Source: JADGGV01 sp035715725 | Lineage (GTDB): Bacteria; Gemmatimonadota; Gemmatimonadetes; Longimicrobiales; RSA9 | Length of the DNA stretch: 64,000 nucleotides | Direction of reading: 5' to 3' | Assembly: GCA_035715725.1 (NCBI GenBank) | Contig: DASTKT010000223.1 | Location: 38,305 to 102,304 of the forward strand | The notes under the pieces: generated by a model | The model's database searches: none | Seen by the model: only the letters and a program-made list of their open reading frames with translations | Told to the model about the DNA's origin: nothing | Position numbers and translations under genes: made by a program | Shown: piece after piece, positions 17,286 through 24,879 of the stretch | Layout of the letters: each line of letters begins with the position of its first letter | Position numbering within the stretch: position 1 is the first letter of the stretch

Positions 17286-17393
17286 CGCCTGGCTGACGCC
17301 ATTCGACCGACCGGGGCCACGCGGCGACCCGTCTTGACGATCGGTCGTTCCGGGCCGCGTCGGAGCCGCGGGCCGGCGGGCTACTCCCCACTG
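17274..17393 (-). promoter_or_regulatory. yybP-ykoY manganese riboswitch upstream of terC
   Basis: The minus strand reads CAGTGGGGAGTAGCC at 17393 to 17379 and ends in GGCGAGACCACTACG. These are the two conserved ends of the yybP-ykoY class: GGGGAGUAGC at the 5' side and GGCGAGACC at the 3' side. AGTGG at the 5' end pairs with CCACT at 17279-17275 to close helix P1. A CGTCAAGACG segment in between (about 17339 to 17329) resembles the GUCAACA-type conserved loop. The class senses Mn2+ and commonly sits before terC/alx genes, as here. Recognised by eye; a covariance-model search would settle it. Confidence 0.88.
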
Positions 17394-17442
17394 TCACCGG
17401 AAAGTGGCGGCAGTGCGCGCCGGCCGCAAGGGGCGCCGGCGG

Positions 17443-18066
17443 CTACTCGCTCGCGGACCGCCTCCGCCCGCCGCCATTCCCGGACGCGCGCTCGTGGCCG
17501 TTCCAGAGCGCCGGGACGATCTTTCCCTCGGCGACGTCGCGGGCCGTGTGCGCGACGCCCTTCCCGAGATCCTTCGCCGCGGTCAGCGCGGCATGCCCCA
17601 TCGTCCTCGGCGTCAGCTCCGGCACCTCGCCGTAGAGTCCATCGGCCGGCTCGACGCCGAGACCGAACCGATAGACCATGGTTCCGCCGAGGTAGGCACT
17701 GTAGAGCATCCCGCCGAGCACACCGGAGCCGGCGGCCAGGTACCCCGCCGACGCCCGCGGGCGACCATCGCGCCAAACGGCCAGCGCGGCCAGCGCCGCG
17801 ACGCCCACGAGGTTCAGATTCCGGTGCGTCTGCAGCATGGCGAGCGCCCGCGGATCCTCGGTGTTCACCTCCTCCTGCGCCACGAGGCCGAAGAGTCCCG
17901 CCGCGAGCGCCGTCGCCGCCGCCGCCTTGATCCCCAACTCGCCGAGCCGGCTGAGATCCCGGCGACCGCCGGTCCGGCCGAGCAGGTCGGCCCCGAGGGC
18001 GAGCGGCAACAGTGTCAGCGGGAAATGCACGAGGGACGGGTGAACTTCCTGGAGTCGCATGGCCAT
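17443..18066 (-). CDS. DUF2231 membrane protein
   Basis: A 207-residue protein with the DUF2231 signature at its N-terminus (VHPSLVHFPLTLLPLALGAD). Several hydrophobic segments follow (about 10-28, 48-66, 84-102, 115-135), with polar loops such as QTHRNLNLVG. The C-terminal 70 residues are soluble and end in a basic tail. Function of the family is unknown. GGAGGAGG stands upstream of two in-frame ATGs (18066 and 18060); the first is given although the second has better spacing. The stop lies 50 bases upstream of the manganese riboswitch on the same strand. Confidence 0.8.
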   Translation of the reverse strand: MAMRLQEVHPSLVHFPLTLLPLALGADLLGRTGGRRDLSRLGELGIKAAAATALAAGLFGLVAQEEVNTEDPRALAMLQTHRNLNLVGVAALAALAVWRDGRPRASAGYLAAGSGVLGGMLYSAYLGGTMVYRFGLGVEPADGLYGEVPELTPRTMGHAALTAAKDLGKGVAHTARDVAEGKIVPALWNGHERASGNGGGRRRSASE

Positions 18067-18169
18067 GGTCCTCCTCCGAAACGCGATTGGGCCCACGGAC
18101 GGAGGGGGCAAGAACGGTACCGGGCGAGGCCGCGCCGGACGCACGGCCGGCGCCGACGAACCGAGGGCC

Positions 18170-19021
18170 TCAGGTCCGCCCGAGCGCCCGCGCGATCAAC
18201 CGATCCCGCCAACGCCACGGCAGACGCTCCAGCAGCAAGCGCAGCCGGGCATCCCGGCCGACCACGTAGCGCGCTCCGGGGCGCGCCGCCGTGAGCGCCT
18301 CCGCCACCACCCGGGCGACGGCGTCCGGAGGGAGCCCGCGCGCCTCGTTGCCGGCCACACGCCGGCGCGCGGCATCGATCACGTCCCGGTACAGCGCGAG
18401 CGATTCGGCCGGGAGCTCGCCGAGCCGCTCTTCCGCCGCCGCCGCGGACGCGGCCCAGATCGGCGTCGCGATCACGCCCGGCTCCACGACCGAGACCGCG
18501 ATCCCCCAGCGCCGCAGCTCCACGCGCAGCGACGCCGCGATCGCCTCCACCGCGAACTTCGAGGCCGAGTACGCGCCCGTCATCGGAAGCGAGCTGCGCC
18601 CCGCGATCGAGCCGATGAACACGATCCGGCCGCGGGCGCGCCGGAGCAGCGGCAGCACGGCCTGCGTCACCGCCACCTGCCCGACCACGTTCACCTCGAG
18701 CTGCCGGCGCAGGTCCGCCAGCGGGATCAGCTCCAGCGGCGCAGCCACCGCGATCCCCGCGTTGTTCACGAGTCCCGCGAGCCCCCCCGCCGCCACACGC
18801 GACGCGACCTCCGCCGCGGCGGACGTCACCTCCGCCTCGTCGGTGACGTCCAGCCGGACCGGCACCAGGCGCTCGGACGTCCGCGCGCGCAGCGCCGCCC
18901 CCGCCGCCGGGTCCCGAACACCCGCGAAGACGCGGTACCCCATCCCGTGCAGCCGAAGGGCGCAGGCCTCTCCGATCCCCTTCGACGCACCCGTGACCAG
19001 CACGGCATCGCCTGGCTTCAT
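18170..19021 (-). CDS. short-chain dehydrogenase/reductase
   Basis: A 283-residue classical SDR. The nucleotide motif is TGASKGIG (residues 10-17), NNAG is at 86-89, and the catalytic residues are Asn111, Ser138, Tyr151 and Lys155 (YSASK). The PG motif after the sixth strand (VEPGVIATPIW) is also normal. Residues 240-283 form a basic C-terminal extension. Substrate unknown; oxidoreduction of a lipid or sugar alcohol is typical. ATG 19021 has GGGG upstream. It is divergent from the PadR regulator and may be one of its targets, which is inference from position only. Confidence 0.9.
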   Translation of the reverse strand: MKPGDAVLVTGASKGIGEACALRLHGMGYRVFAGVRDPAAGAALRARTSERLVPVRLDVTDEAEVTSAAAEVASRVAAGGLAGLVNNAGIAVAAPLELIPLADLRRQLEVNVVGQVAVTQAVLPLLRRARGRIVFIGSIAGRSSLPMTGAYSASKFAVEAIAASLRVELRRWGIAVSVVEPGVIATPIWAASAAAAEERLGELPAESLALYRDVIDAARRRVAGNEARGLPPDAVARVVAEALTAARPGARYVVGRDARLRLLLERLPWRWRDRLIARALGRT

Positions 19022-19144
19022 CCGAGGTCCCCATCGATGCGGTCCCTGGCGCGACCCGCCGCCGCGCCGCCGCGCATGCGCGGCGGCAATAAGTAGCGCC
19101 GGCGGGCCGGCGAGCGGAAGCCGTGCGCGTCGCGTGCGGGCTGG

Positions 19145-19173
19145 TTGTCTCGTGCGACACGGCCCGCTATATA
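19145..19173 (+). promoter_or_regulatory. predicted sigma-70 promoter of padR
   Basis: TTGTCT (19145-19150) and TATATA (19168-19173) are separated by 17 bases, a good match to a housekeeping promoter in otherwise GC-rich sequence. The expected start point near 19180 leaves a leader of about 35 bases before the ATG at 19215. Confidence 0.55.
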
Positions 19174-19183
19174 TCGTCCGATA
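19172..19183. promoter_or_regulatory. inverted repeat, candidate PadR operator
   Basis: TATCG-TC-CGATA is a 5-base inverted repeat that overlaps the -10 box and the predicted start point of padR. PadR regulators commonly bind short palindromes in their own promoter, so autorepression here is plausible. No footprint data can be inferred. Confidence 0.4.
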
Positions 19184-19214
19184 GGTTGTGGGACCGATCG
19201 AACGGAGGTGTGCC

Positions 19215-19778
19215 ATGAGAGGGCGACACAGGGACTGGTTCGGCGGAGCGGCGTGGGGCGGGTTCGGGCCGGGCGGCTGGAGCGGCTTCGGTTGGGGCCC
19301 CTCACAGGGGCGCGGGGGCTTCTTCCGGCCCGGGGAGGTGCGGCTGGCGCTGCTCTCGCTCCTGTCGGAGGGCGAGGCGCACGGCTACGAGCTGATGAAG
19401 CGGCTGGAGCAGCGGTCGGGGGGCGTCTACCAGGCGAGCGCGGGGACGATCTACCCGGTGCTTCAGCAATTGGAGGACGAGGGGCTGGCGACGTCGGAGA
19501 CACGGGACGGCAAGAAGGTCTACCGGATCACGGACGCGGGGCGGGCGGAGCTGGCGCGGGAGTCGGAGGCGGTGGAGGGGATCTGGCACCGGGCGGGGCG
19601 CTGGCGGGAATGGGGGGCGTGGATGGGGCCGGAGACGGCGGAGGTGGCGACGGCGGTGGGGCGGGTGATCAAGGCGGCGTTCCGGGCGGCGGCGGCGGGG
19701 GGGCCGGCGGTGGCGGAGCAGGTGGAGGGGATCCTGGAGCGAGCGCGCCGCGAGCTGGACGACCTCAGGCGGGCGTGA
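19215..19778 (+). CDS. PadR-family transcriptional regulator
   Basis: A 187-residue regulator. A Gly/Trp/Phe-rich N-terminal stretch (residues 1-38) precedes the winged helix (LALLSLLSEGEAHGYELMKR, then GTIYPVLQQLEDEGL and a wing with KVYRITDAG). A C-terminal helix pair for dimerisation follows (140-187). The flexible N-terminal extension with WFGGAAWGGFGPGGW is seen in some PadR proteins of this type and is not a signal peptide. ATG 19215 follows GGAGG at six bases. It is likely autoregulated through the palindrome at 19172-19183. The effector is unknown; phenolic or antimicrobial ligands are typical for the family. Confidence 0.92.
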   Translation: MRGRHRDWFGGAAWGGFGPGGWSGFGWGPSQGRGGFFRPGEVRLALLSLLSEGEAHGYELMKRLEQRSGGVYQASAGTIYPVLQQLEDEGLATSETRDGKKVYRITDAGRAELARESEAVEGIWHRAGRWREWGAWMGPETAEVATAVGRVIKAAFRAAAAGGPAVAEQVEGILERARRELDDLRRA

Positions 19779-19792
19779 TCGGGGCGCGGGCA

Positions 19793-19818
19793 AGGGGACG
19801 GCGGACGGGCCGTCCCCT
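19793..19818. terminator. bidirectional hairpin between padR and anti-sigma gene
   Basis: AGGGGACGG pairs with CCGTCCCCT across an 8-base loop (9 base pairs). It lies between the stops of two convergent genes, 15 bases after padR and 9 bases before the end of the anti-sigma gene. There is no clear T-run, so it may need Rho or act as a transcript-end stabiliser. Confidence 0.5.
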
Positions 19819-19826
19819 CGTCGCAT

Positions 19827-21110
19827 TCAGCGGATGCGCTCGAGGAGCGTGACGAGCGAATCGGGGGGCACGGCCGCGCGGAGCGTGAGCGAGACGCCGT
19901 CGCGGGTGACGCTCAGGGCGGAGGCGCCCGTGCGCGCGGGCGGGAGCGCCTCGAGGAGCCGAGCGTCGGCGGACGGCGCCGCGGCGGGCGGCGGGGCTTC
20001 GGGGCGCTGCAGGATCTCGATGGTGTCGCCGGACGGGAGGCGCTGGAGCGCTGCGGCGGCCACGCGCCCGAATTGGTCGTGGACGACGAGGACGTCGAGG
20101 AGCGGGAAGCCGGGGACGAGACGGATGCGGGTCCCGAGCATGACCTCGGCGATGGCGCGGCGGCGGTCCGGCCGGTCGGCTGCGGCCTGGCCCTGGGTCG
20201 GCGCGGATTCGGCCGCGGCGGCGCGGGACTTGGCGAGCGCCTGGGCGCGGCGCGCGGCGTCCGCTGGCGCGGCCAGACCCTCGACCTTCGTGGGGCCGGC
20301 GGTGTCGCGGTCGGCCGCGCGATCGGCGAGCACCGAGGGGGCGGCGGCTAGCGGCACCGGCGACGCGGCCGTGGCCGGCGCCGGGGCGAGCGGCGGCGCC
20401 GGCGAGGCGGCCGCGATCCGGTCCACGTCGTTCAGGGACTTGCCGGGATCGGGGCGGGCGCGGGCGCGCCCCGGCCGGGCGCCGGCCGCCACCGGCGCCT
20501 CGAGGGCGAGGCGGGGGGAGTCCGGGCGCGCCTGGGCGAGCGTCCCGGCGGCGGACCGGGTCGCCGCGGGAGGCGGCGAGCCGGCCGCCCGGAGCGGCTC
20601 CGCCCGTGGCGGCACCGGGGCGGGCGTGAACGCCGACCGGGCCGGCGCGGAGGCGACGCGGGCCGGGGCGCTCTCGTCGGCCGCGGCGGCCCCGCGCCGC
20701 TCGACCCCGGGGGAGAGCACCAGGGTCCGGGCGAGCGTGGCGAGCCCGAGCGCGACGATGATGCCGGCGGCCCAGGCGAGCGTGCGCGGCAGACGGCGAG
20801 CCGCGGGAAACGCGGCTCCGCCAACCGGCACCGCTCCGGCAGCGGGCACGGCGCGGTCCGGGTCCGGCGCGGCGGCGCGGCGGGTCCCGAGGGCGCGGGC
20901 GCGGATCGCGTCGAAGGCGGGCGGCTCGACCCCTTCCGGCGCGGCGAGCGCGAGAAGCTGGTCGGTGCGCGCCCGGTAGCGCTGCGCGCTCTCGAACCGG
21001 GCGCGACACTCGGCGCAGTCCGCGAGGTGCGCATCGACGAGCGCGCGCTCGTCCGGCGGCAGCGCCCGATCGAGCCAGGCGTGCAGACGCCCCTCATCCA
21101 CGTGCGACAT
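19827..21110 (-). CDS. zinc anti-sigma factor with long Ala/Pro-rich periplasmic region
   Basis: A 427-residue putative anti-sigma factor. His28-x3-Cys32-x2-Cys35 (HLADCAEC) forms the zinc clamp that binds the sigma factor. A membrane span is near residues 122-140 (LAWAAGIIVALGLATLARTL). A long, low-complexity Ala/Pro/Arg linker runs from about 145 to 315. A folded C-terminal part (about 320-427) follows, with LVPGFPLLDVLVVHDQFGRV and a beta-rich end. ATG 21110 has GGAGGGAAGTC upstream and lies inside the end of the sigma gene (17-base overlap), so the two are coupled. Unlike the other two sigma pairs in this window, no DUF4097 gene follows. Confidence 0.78.
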   Translation of the reverse strand: MSHVDEGRLHAWLDRALPPDERALVDAHLADCAECRARFESAQRYRARTDQLLALAAPEGVEPPAFDAIRARALGTRRAAAPDPDRAVPAAGAVPVGGAAFPAARRLPRTLAWAAGIIVALGLATLARTLVLSPGVERRGAAAADESAPARVASAPARSAFTPAPVPPRAEPLRAAGSPPPAATRSAAGTLAQARPDSPRLALEAPVAAGARPGRARARPDPGKSLNDVDRIAAASPAPPLAPAPATAASPVPLAAAPSVLADRAADRDTAGPTKVEGLAAPADAARRAQALAKSRAAAAESAPTQGQAAADRPDRRRAIAEVMLGTRIRLVPGFPLLDVLVVHDQFGRVAAAALQRLPSGDTIEILQRPEAPPPAAAPSADARLLEALPPARTGASALSVTRDGVSLTLRAAVPPDSLVTLLERIR

Positions 21111-21603
21111 GACTTCCCTCCAGCGCGGCGTGCGCCTCGACGAGGCGCCGTCGGGCACGCGCCAGCGTCGTCCCGACGGAGCCGACGGCGATGCCGGTCT
21201 GCCGCGCGATCTCCTCGTAGTCGAGCCCGGCGTCCCAGAGCAGGAGCGCCTCGCGGTCGCGATCGGTGAGGCACTCGAGCGCGCGACGCACCGCGTCGCG
21301 GCGCTCCGCGTCCTCGACCTGGCGGTCGGGCTCCGGCGGCCGGGACGGCGCCACGTCCGCGTCGTCGCGAAGCAAGGTCAGGTGCTGCCGGCGGCGGATG
21401 CCGGTGCGCGCCTCGTCCCGCGCGAGATTGGACGCGACGGTGAAGAGCCAGGCGCGGGGGTTGTCCGGGGCGTGATCGAGCGCCCGGACAAACGATTCCT
21501 GCGCCAGGTCCTGAGCCCGGTCCGCATCCCATACCTTGCGGTAGAGGAAGCGGACCAGGTCCTGGTACGTGGATCGGTACACTTCGGCCCAGTCGACGCT
21601 CAC
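21094..21603 (-). CDS. ECF RNA polymerase sigma factor
   Basis: A 169-residue ECF sigma factor with region 2 (YQDLVRFLYRKVWDADRAQD, then LAQESFVRALDHAPDNPRAW) and region 4 (LTDRDREALLLWDAGLDYEE, then IARQTGIAVGSVGTTLARAR). GTG 21603 starts the protein directly at the homologous region; no ATG is available nearby. It differs in sequence from the two other ECF factors in the window, which resemble each other. Its stop lies inside the downstream anti-sigma gene, the usual arrangement for a sigma/anti-sigma pair. Targets unknown. Confidence 0.88.
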   Translation of the reverse strand: MSVDWAEVYRSTYQDLVRFLYRKVWDADRAQDLAQESFVRALDHAPDNPRAWLFTVASNLARDEARTGIRRRQHLTLLRDDADVAPSRPPEPDRQVEDAERRDAVRRALECLTDRDREALLLWDAGLDYEEIARQTGIAVGSVGTTLARARRRLVEAHAALEGSHVARG

Positions 21604-21860
21604 GGGTGCAGTCTAACGGCCATGGAAATCGGCAACCAGCCGGTCGGGCTCGCCGGCGGACGACGTCCGCGCGGTTCTGCCCGGTGCGTGTTACCGGATA
21701 GGACGACCGACCGCGTCGCGGTTGCACACGCGCGGCTCCGGCGGCGCCGGGCGCGCCCGCGGCGGCGGCGCGGCCGGGCTCGATCTGGCCCACATTATGC
21801 GGCGCCAAATGCCGGGCTTTTTTCTCGTTTCCACCTCGTGCCCGTAACAGGATCGGCCCT

Positions 21861-22175
21861 ATGGCTCGCACCACCGGTACCGTGAAGTGGTTCTCGCAGG
21901 ACAAGGGGTATGGCTTCATCCAGCAGGACGGCGGCCCCGACGTGTTCGTCCACCACAGCGCGATCAACATGAAAGGCTTCAAGACCCTGCAGGAGGGGGA
22001 GCGCGTCGAGTTCGACATCGTCGAGGAACCGAAGGGGCTCAAGGCGCAGAACGTGGTGCGGCTGGATGCGCCCGAGGGCGGCGCGGGGGGAGCCGGGGGC
22101 TTTGGCGGCGGTGGCCGTGGCGGATACGGGAGCGGTGGCGGCGGCGGCTACGGCGGCGGGTACGACCGGGAGTAG
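21861..22175 (+). CDS. cold-shock protein with glycine-rich tail
   Basis: A single-stranded nucleic-acid-binding cold-shock domain protein. Residues 1-67 are a normal CspA fold with RNP1 (KGYGFIQ) and RNP2 (VFVHHSAI). Residues 71-104 form an extra tail rich in Gly, Arg and Tyr (FGGGGRGGYGSGGG). Classical bacterial Csp proteins end near residue 70, so the tail is an addition of the type seen in glycine-rich RNA-binding proteins; it may favour RNA chaperoning or condensation. The 5' region (21790-21860) has an AT-richer stretch with a six-T run, possibly a structured leader. A strong hairpin follows the gene. Confidence 0.93.
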   Translation: MARTTGTVKWFSQDKGYGFIQQDGGPDVFVHHSAINMKGFKTLQEGERVEFDIVEEPKGLKAQNVVRLDAPEGGAGGAGGFGGGGRGGYGSGGGGGYGGGYDRE

Positions 22176-22197
22176 CGCGGTCGCCCGATTCCTTCCC

Positions 22198-22225
22198 GGC
22201 GGAGGCGAGGGTCCTCGCCTCCGCC
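22198..22225 (+). terminator. 13-bp hairpin after the cold-shock gene
   Basis: A perfect 13-base-pair stem (arms 22198-22210 and 22213-22225, core GGAGGCGAGG and its complement) with a two-base loop lies 22 bases after the stop codon. There is no T-run, as is common in GC-rich genomes, so it may be a terminator or a 3'-end stabiliser. Confidence 0.55.
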
Positions 22226-22405
22226 TGCCTGCCGATGGAGTGACTTCGCAGGGCGCGACGGCGCGCCGGATCATGTGGCAATCTGACGGAATGACCGTTA
22301 TATTATTGTGTTTCGGGCTGCCGGTCTTCGAGGCCGGGGCCACCGCGGTGCACGGTGCGCGCACGCCGGCATCGCGGGCGATGAACTGGTCGGGAGGCCG
22401 CGCGT

Positions 22406-22645
22406 ATGGCAAAGCAGGAAGGAATCGAGATGGAAGGCGTGGTAACGGAGGTCCTGCCGGACCGGAATTACCGCGTCAAGTTGGAGAACGGCCACACGGT
22501 GCTGGCGTACGCCGCCGGCAAGATGTCGAAGTTCAAGATCCGGGTGCTGGTGGGAGACCGTGTCTCGCTGGTGCTCTCGCCGTACGATCTTTCGCGAGGC
22601 CGCATCACGTACCGGCACAAGGCGGGCAGCGGTCCGCAGGGCTGA
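22406..22645 (+). CDS. infA: translation initiation factor IF-1
   Basis: A 79-residue S1/OB-fold protein that binds the ribosomal A site during initiation. It has the typical start MAKQEGIEMEGVVTEVLPDR, then YRVKLENGHTVLAY, GKMSKFKIRVLVGDRV and LSPYDLSRGRITYR. The length is slightly above the usual 72 because of a short tail. ATG 22406 has GGGAGG seven bases upstream. It is not in its frequent ribosomal-protein neighbourhood but between a cold-shock gene and rho, which suggests a cluster of RNA-related functions. A TATATT at 22297-22302 upstream may be a -10 box with a weak TGGCAA 17 bases before it. Confidence 0.96.
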   Translation: MAKQEGIEMEGVVTEVLPDRNYRVKLENGHTVLAYAAGKMSKFKIRVLVGDRVSLVLSPYDLSRGRITYRHKAGSGPQG

Positions 22646-22937
22646 GATCGGGCGGCCGGCGCGGGGCCGCGGTCGAGACCGCGGGCGCGCGCAGCGCAGG
22701 TCGATGCGGGGGTGGTACGCAGGTCTGGCCCACTGGACGACCGGGCCTGATCATCGGTCCACCCGGCGCGGGGGAGCTCACCCGCAGCGTACTCAATCCA
22801 GATTCCAGAAACGGGTTCAGCGAAACCGGCCCCACCGATGGGGTTCCCCGCCGCATGCACGCTGTGGTGCGGCTCGGGAATTGCCGTGAGGGGGACGTGC
22901 TCCCGCGAGCCCAGTACCCTCCAAAATCGAAGGTCCC

Positions 22938-24083
22938 GTGGTGACGAACGCAGCGCCTCTGGGCGTCCTCGAAGTGCTGGACAACGGCGCCGGGTTCATC
23001 CGGCGGCGCGAGTCGAATTACGTACCGGGGGACGACGACATCTACGTCGCGCAGAAGCTGGTGAGCCGGTTTCAGCTCCGGACGGGGGACGAGATCGCCG
23101 GCGAGGTGGGGAGCTCGCCGGGGCGGGGGAAGAGCCCGCCGCTGGTGCGGATCGAGACGGTGAACGGCGTCTCGCCGGAGACGCTGGGGCGGCGGCCGGA
23201 CTTCCAGCGGCTGTCCGCGTTGCACCCGAAGGACCAACTGGTGCTGGAATGCGACCGGTCGGTGCGGGGGAAGACGGACTACACGAACCGGATCATCGAT
23301 CTCTTCTCGCCGTTCGGGAAGGGGCAGCGGGCACTGATCGTGGCGCCGTCGAAGGCGGGGAAGACGACGGTGCTGCAGTCGGTGGCGGAAGGGATCGTGT
23401 GCAACGACCCGGACGCGATGCTGCTGATCCTGCTGGTGGACGAGCGGCCGGAAGAGGTGACGGAGATGGAGGTGTGCGGGTTCGGTGAAGTCGTGGCGTC
23501 GAGCTTCGACAATCCGCCGGACCAGCACATTGCGGTGGCGGAGATCACGCTGGAGCGGGCGCGGCGGCAGGCGGAGCTGGGGAAGGACGTGGTGATCATC
23601 CTGGACTCGATCACGCGTCTGGCGCGGGCGTACAACGCGGCCGAGCAGGGGACGGGACGCACGCTCTCCGGCGGGCTGGACGCGAACGCGCTGGAGAAGC
23701 CGAAGCGGTTCCTGGGGAGCGCGCGGAACATCGATCCGAAGCAGGGCGGCGGCACGCTGACGATCATCGCGACGGCGCTGATCGACACGGGCTCGCGGAT
23801 GGACCAGGTGATCTTCGAGGAGTTCAAGGGGACGGGGAACAGCGAGCTGGTGCTGAGCCGCGAGCTGGCGGACCGGCGGATCTTCCCGGCGATCGACCTG
23901 ATGGGGAGCTCGACGCGGCGCGAGGAGCTGCTGCTGTCGGAGGACGCGCTGGCGGCCTCGCAGCTGCTGCGGCGCCAGCTCTCGGGGATGCAGCCGGCGG
24001 ACGCCATGGAGCACACGCTGTCGCTGATGCGGCGGACGTCCTCGAACGAGGAGCTGATCCAGAAGCTGCTGGCGCGGGTGTGA
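22938..24083 (+). CDS. rho: transcription termination factor Rho, short form
   Basis: A 381-residue Rho helicase. It has the cold-shock-like RNA-binding domain (residues 8-80), Walker A APSKAGKT (136-143), the segment LLVDERPEEVTEMEV, and Q- and R-loop regions in the C-terminal half. The N-terminal helical bundle present in E. coli Rho is absent: an in-frame stop at 22887 and lack of other starts exclude a longer form. GTG 22938 or GTG 22941 is the start, with GAAGG upstream. The 292-base leader after infA holds GC-rich inverted segments but no repeat I can define; rho genes are often autoregulated through such leaders. Confidence 0.96.
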   Translation: MVTNAAPLGVLEVLDNGAGFIRRRESNYVPGDDDIYVAQKLVSRFQLRTGDEIAGEVGSSPGRGKSPPLVRIETVNGVSPETLGRRPDFQRLSALHPKDQLVLECDRSVRGKTDYTNRIIDLFSPFGKGQRALIVAPSKAGKTTVLQSVAEGIVCNDPDAMLLILLVDERPEEVTEMEVCGFGEVVASSFDNPPDQHIAVAEITLERARRQAELGKDVVIILDSITRLARAYNAAEQGTGRTLSGGLDANALEKPKRFLGSARNIDPKQGGGTLTIIATALIDTGSRMDQVIFEEFKGTGNSELVLSRELADRRIFPAIDLMGSSTRREELLLSEDALAASQLLRRQLSGMQPADAMEHTLSLMRRTSSNEELIQKLLARV

Positions 24084-24120
24084 GGTGCGCGGGCGCCGCG
24101 GCGCCGGCGGAGCGAGACGA

Positions 24121-24158
24121 GACGGGGGCCCCGGCCGCGAGGCGGCGGGGCCCCCGTC
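24121..24158. terminator. strong bidirectional hairpin after rho
   Basis: GACGGGGGCCCC (24121-24132) pairs perfectly with GGGGCCCCCGTC (24147-24158), 12 base pairs around a 14-base loop. It lies between convergent rho and the mini-membrane-protein gene and can serve both. No T-run follows on either strand. Confidence 0.6.
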
Positions 24159-24168
24159 GCATACCGCG

Positions 24169-24321
24169 CTACGGCGTCGAGCGGCGGAAGAGGCCGATGA
24201 TCAGCATGATCACGGCGACGATGAGGATGATGTGAATGGCGAAGCCGGCCGTCTTGAAGGCGACGAGGCCGAGCAGCCAGAGGATGAACAGAACCAGGGC
24301 GATCCAGACGAGCGCTCCCAT
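24169..24321 (-). CDS. 50-residue membrane protein, Lmo0937 type
   Basis: A 50-residue protein with two hydrophobic helices separated by a short segment (LVAFKTAGFAIHIILI) and a basic end LFRRSTP. It resembles the Lmo0937/DUF5670 group of small membrane proteins, whose function is unknown. The ATG at 24321 has AGGAGG at ideal spacing, which strongly supports expression. It is convergent with rho and shares the hairpin between them. Confidence 0.75.
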   Translation of the reverse strand: MGALVWIALVLFILWLLGLVAFKTAGFAIHIILIVAVIMLIIGLFRRSTP

Positions 24322-24503
24322 AAGTCCTCCTGCGCGATGGTGAACGCGGTACGCGGCGCATGGAAGTTCAAGAAATGGACCAGCTTCGGAGGCGGGCAGG
24401 AGCGCTTCCGCGGCGAAACCCGGCGGGTTCCCGGTCGTAGGGGGAGGAGGGCCGGCGCGGCGGGCGCGCCGGCGGCGAGGGACGAGAGGCGAGGGCGACG
24501 TCC

Positions 24504-24848
24504 ATGGCTTCGGCGAGAGAGTCGCGCAAGGTGGTGCTGCGGGATCTCGTGATCTTCCAGACCAAGCTGGTGATCGACGGCGTGAAGGGGCTGGCGCTGG
24601 CGCAGCTGGCGATCGTGGCGGCGGCGGTCGACATCCTGTTCCCGGGCCGGGAGCCGGGGCGGTACTTCTACCGGGTGCTCCGCTGGAGCGAGCGCTTCGA
24701 CCTGTGGCTGAACCTGTACGGGCCGGCCGCGGCGGCGGATGCGGCGGCGGACGGGCTGTTCGGCGCGAGCCGGGCCGGGGCGGACACGCTGCTGGGGAAG
24801 CTGGAGGCGTGGGTGCGGGGCGAGGAGCGGGCCCGGGAGGCGGCGTGA
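24504..24848 (+). CDS. conserved-looking hypothetical protein
   Basis: I cannot assign this 114-residue protein. It has amphipathic helices in residues 8-45 (LRDLVIFQTKLVIDGVKGLA, then LAQLAIVAAAVDILF), an aromatic middle (RYFYRVLRWSERFDLWLNLY) and an Ala/Gly-rich end. The first half is hydrophobic enough to associate with a membrane but does not look like a clean transmembrane span. ATG 24504 is preceded by a weak GAGGGCGA. It is convergent with the desaturase gene. Confidence 0.6.
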   Translation: MASARESRKVVLRDLVIFQTKLVIDGVKGLALAQLAIVAAAVDILFPGREPGRYFYRVLRWSERFDLWLNLYGPAAAADAAADGLFGASRAGADTLLGKLEAWVRGEERAREAA

Positions 24849-24879
24849 GGCGCCGCCCCCGGGCGCAGCGCGACGCGGC

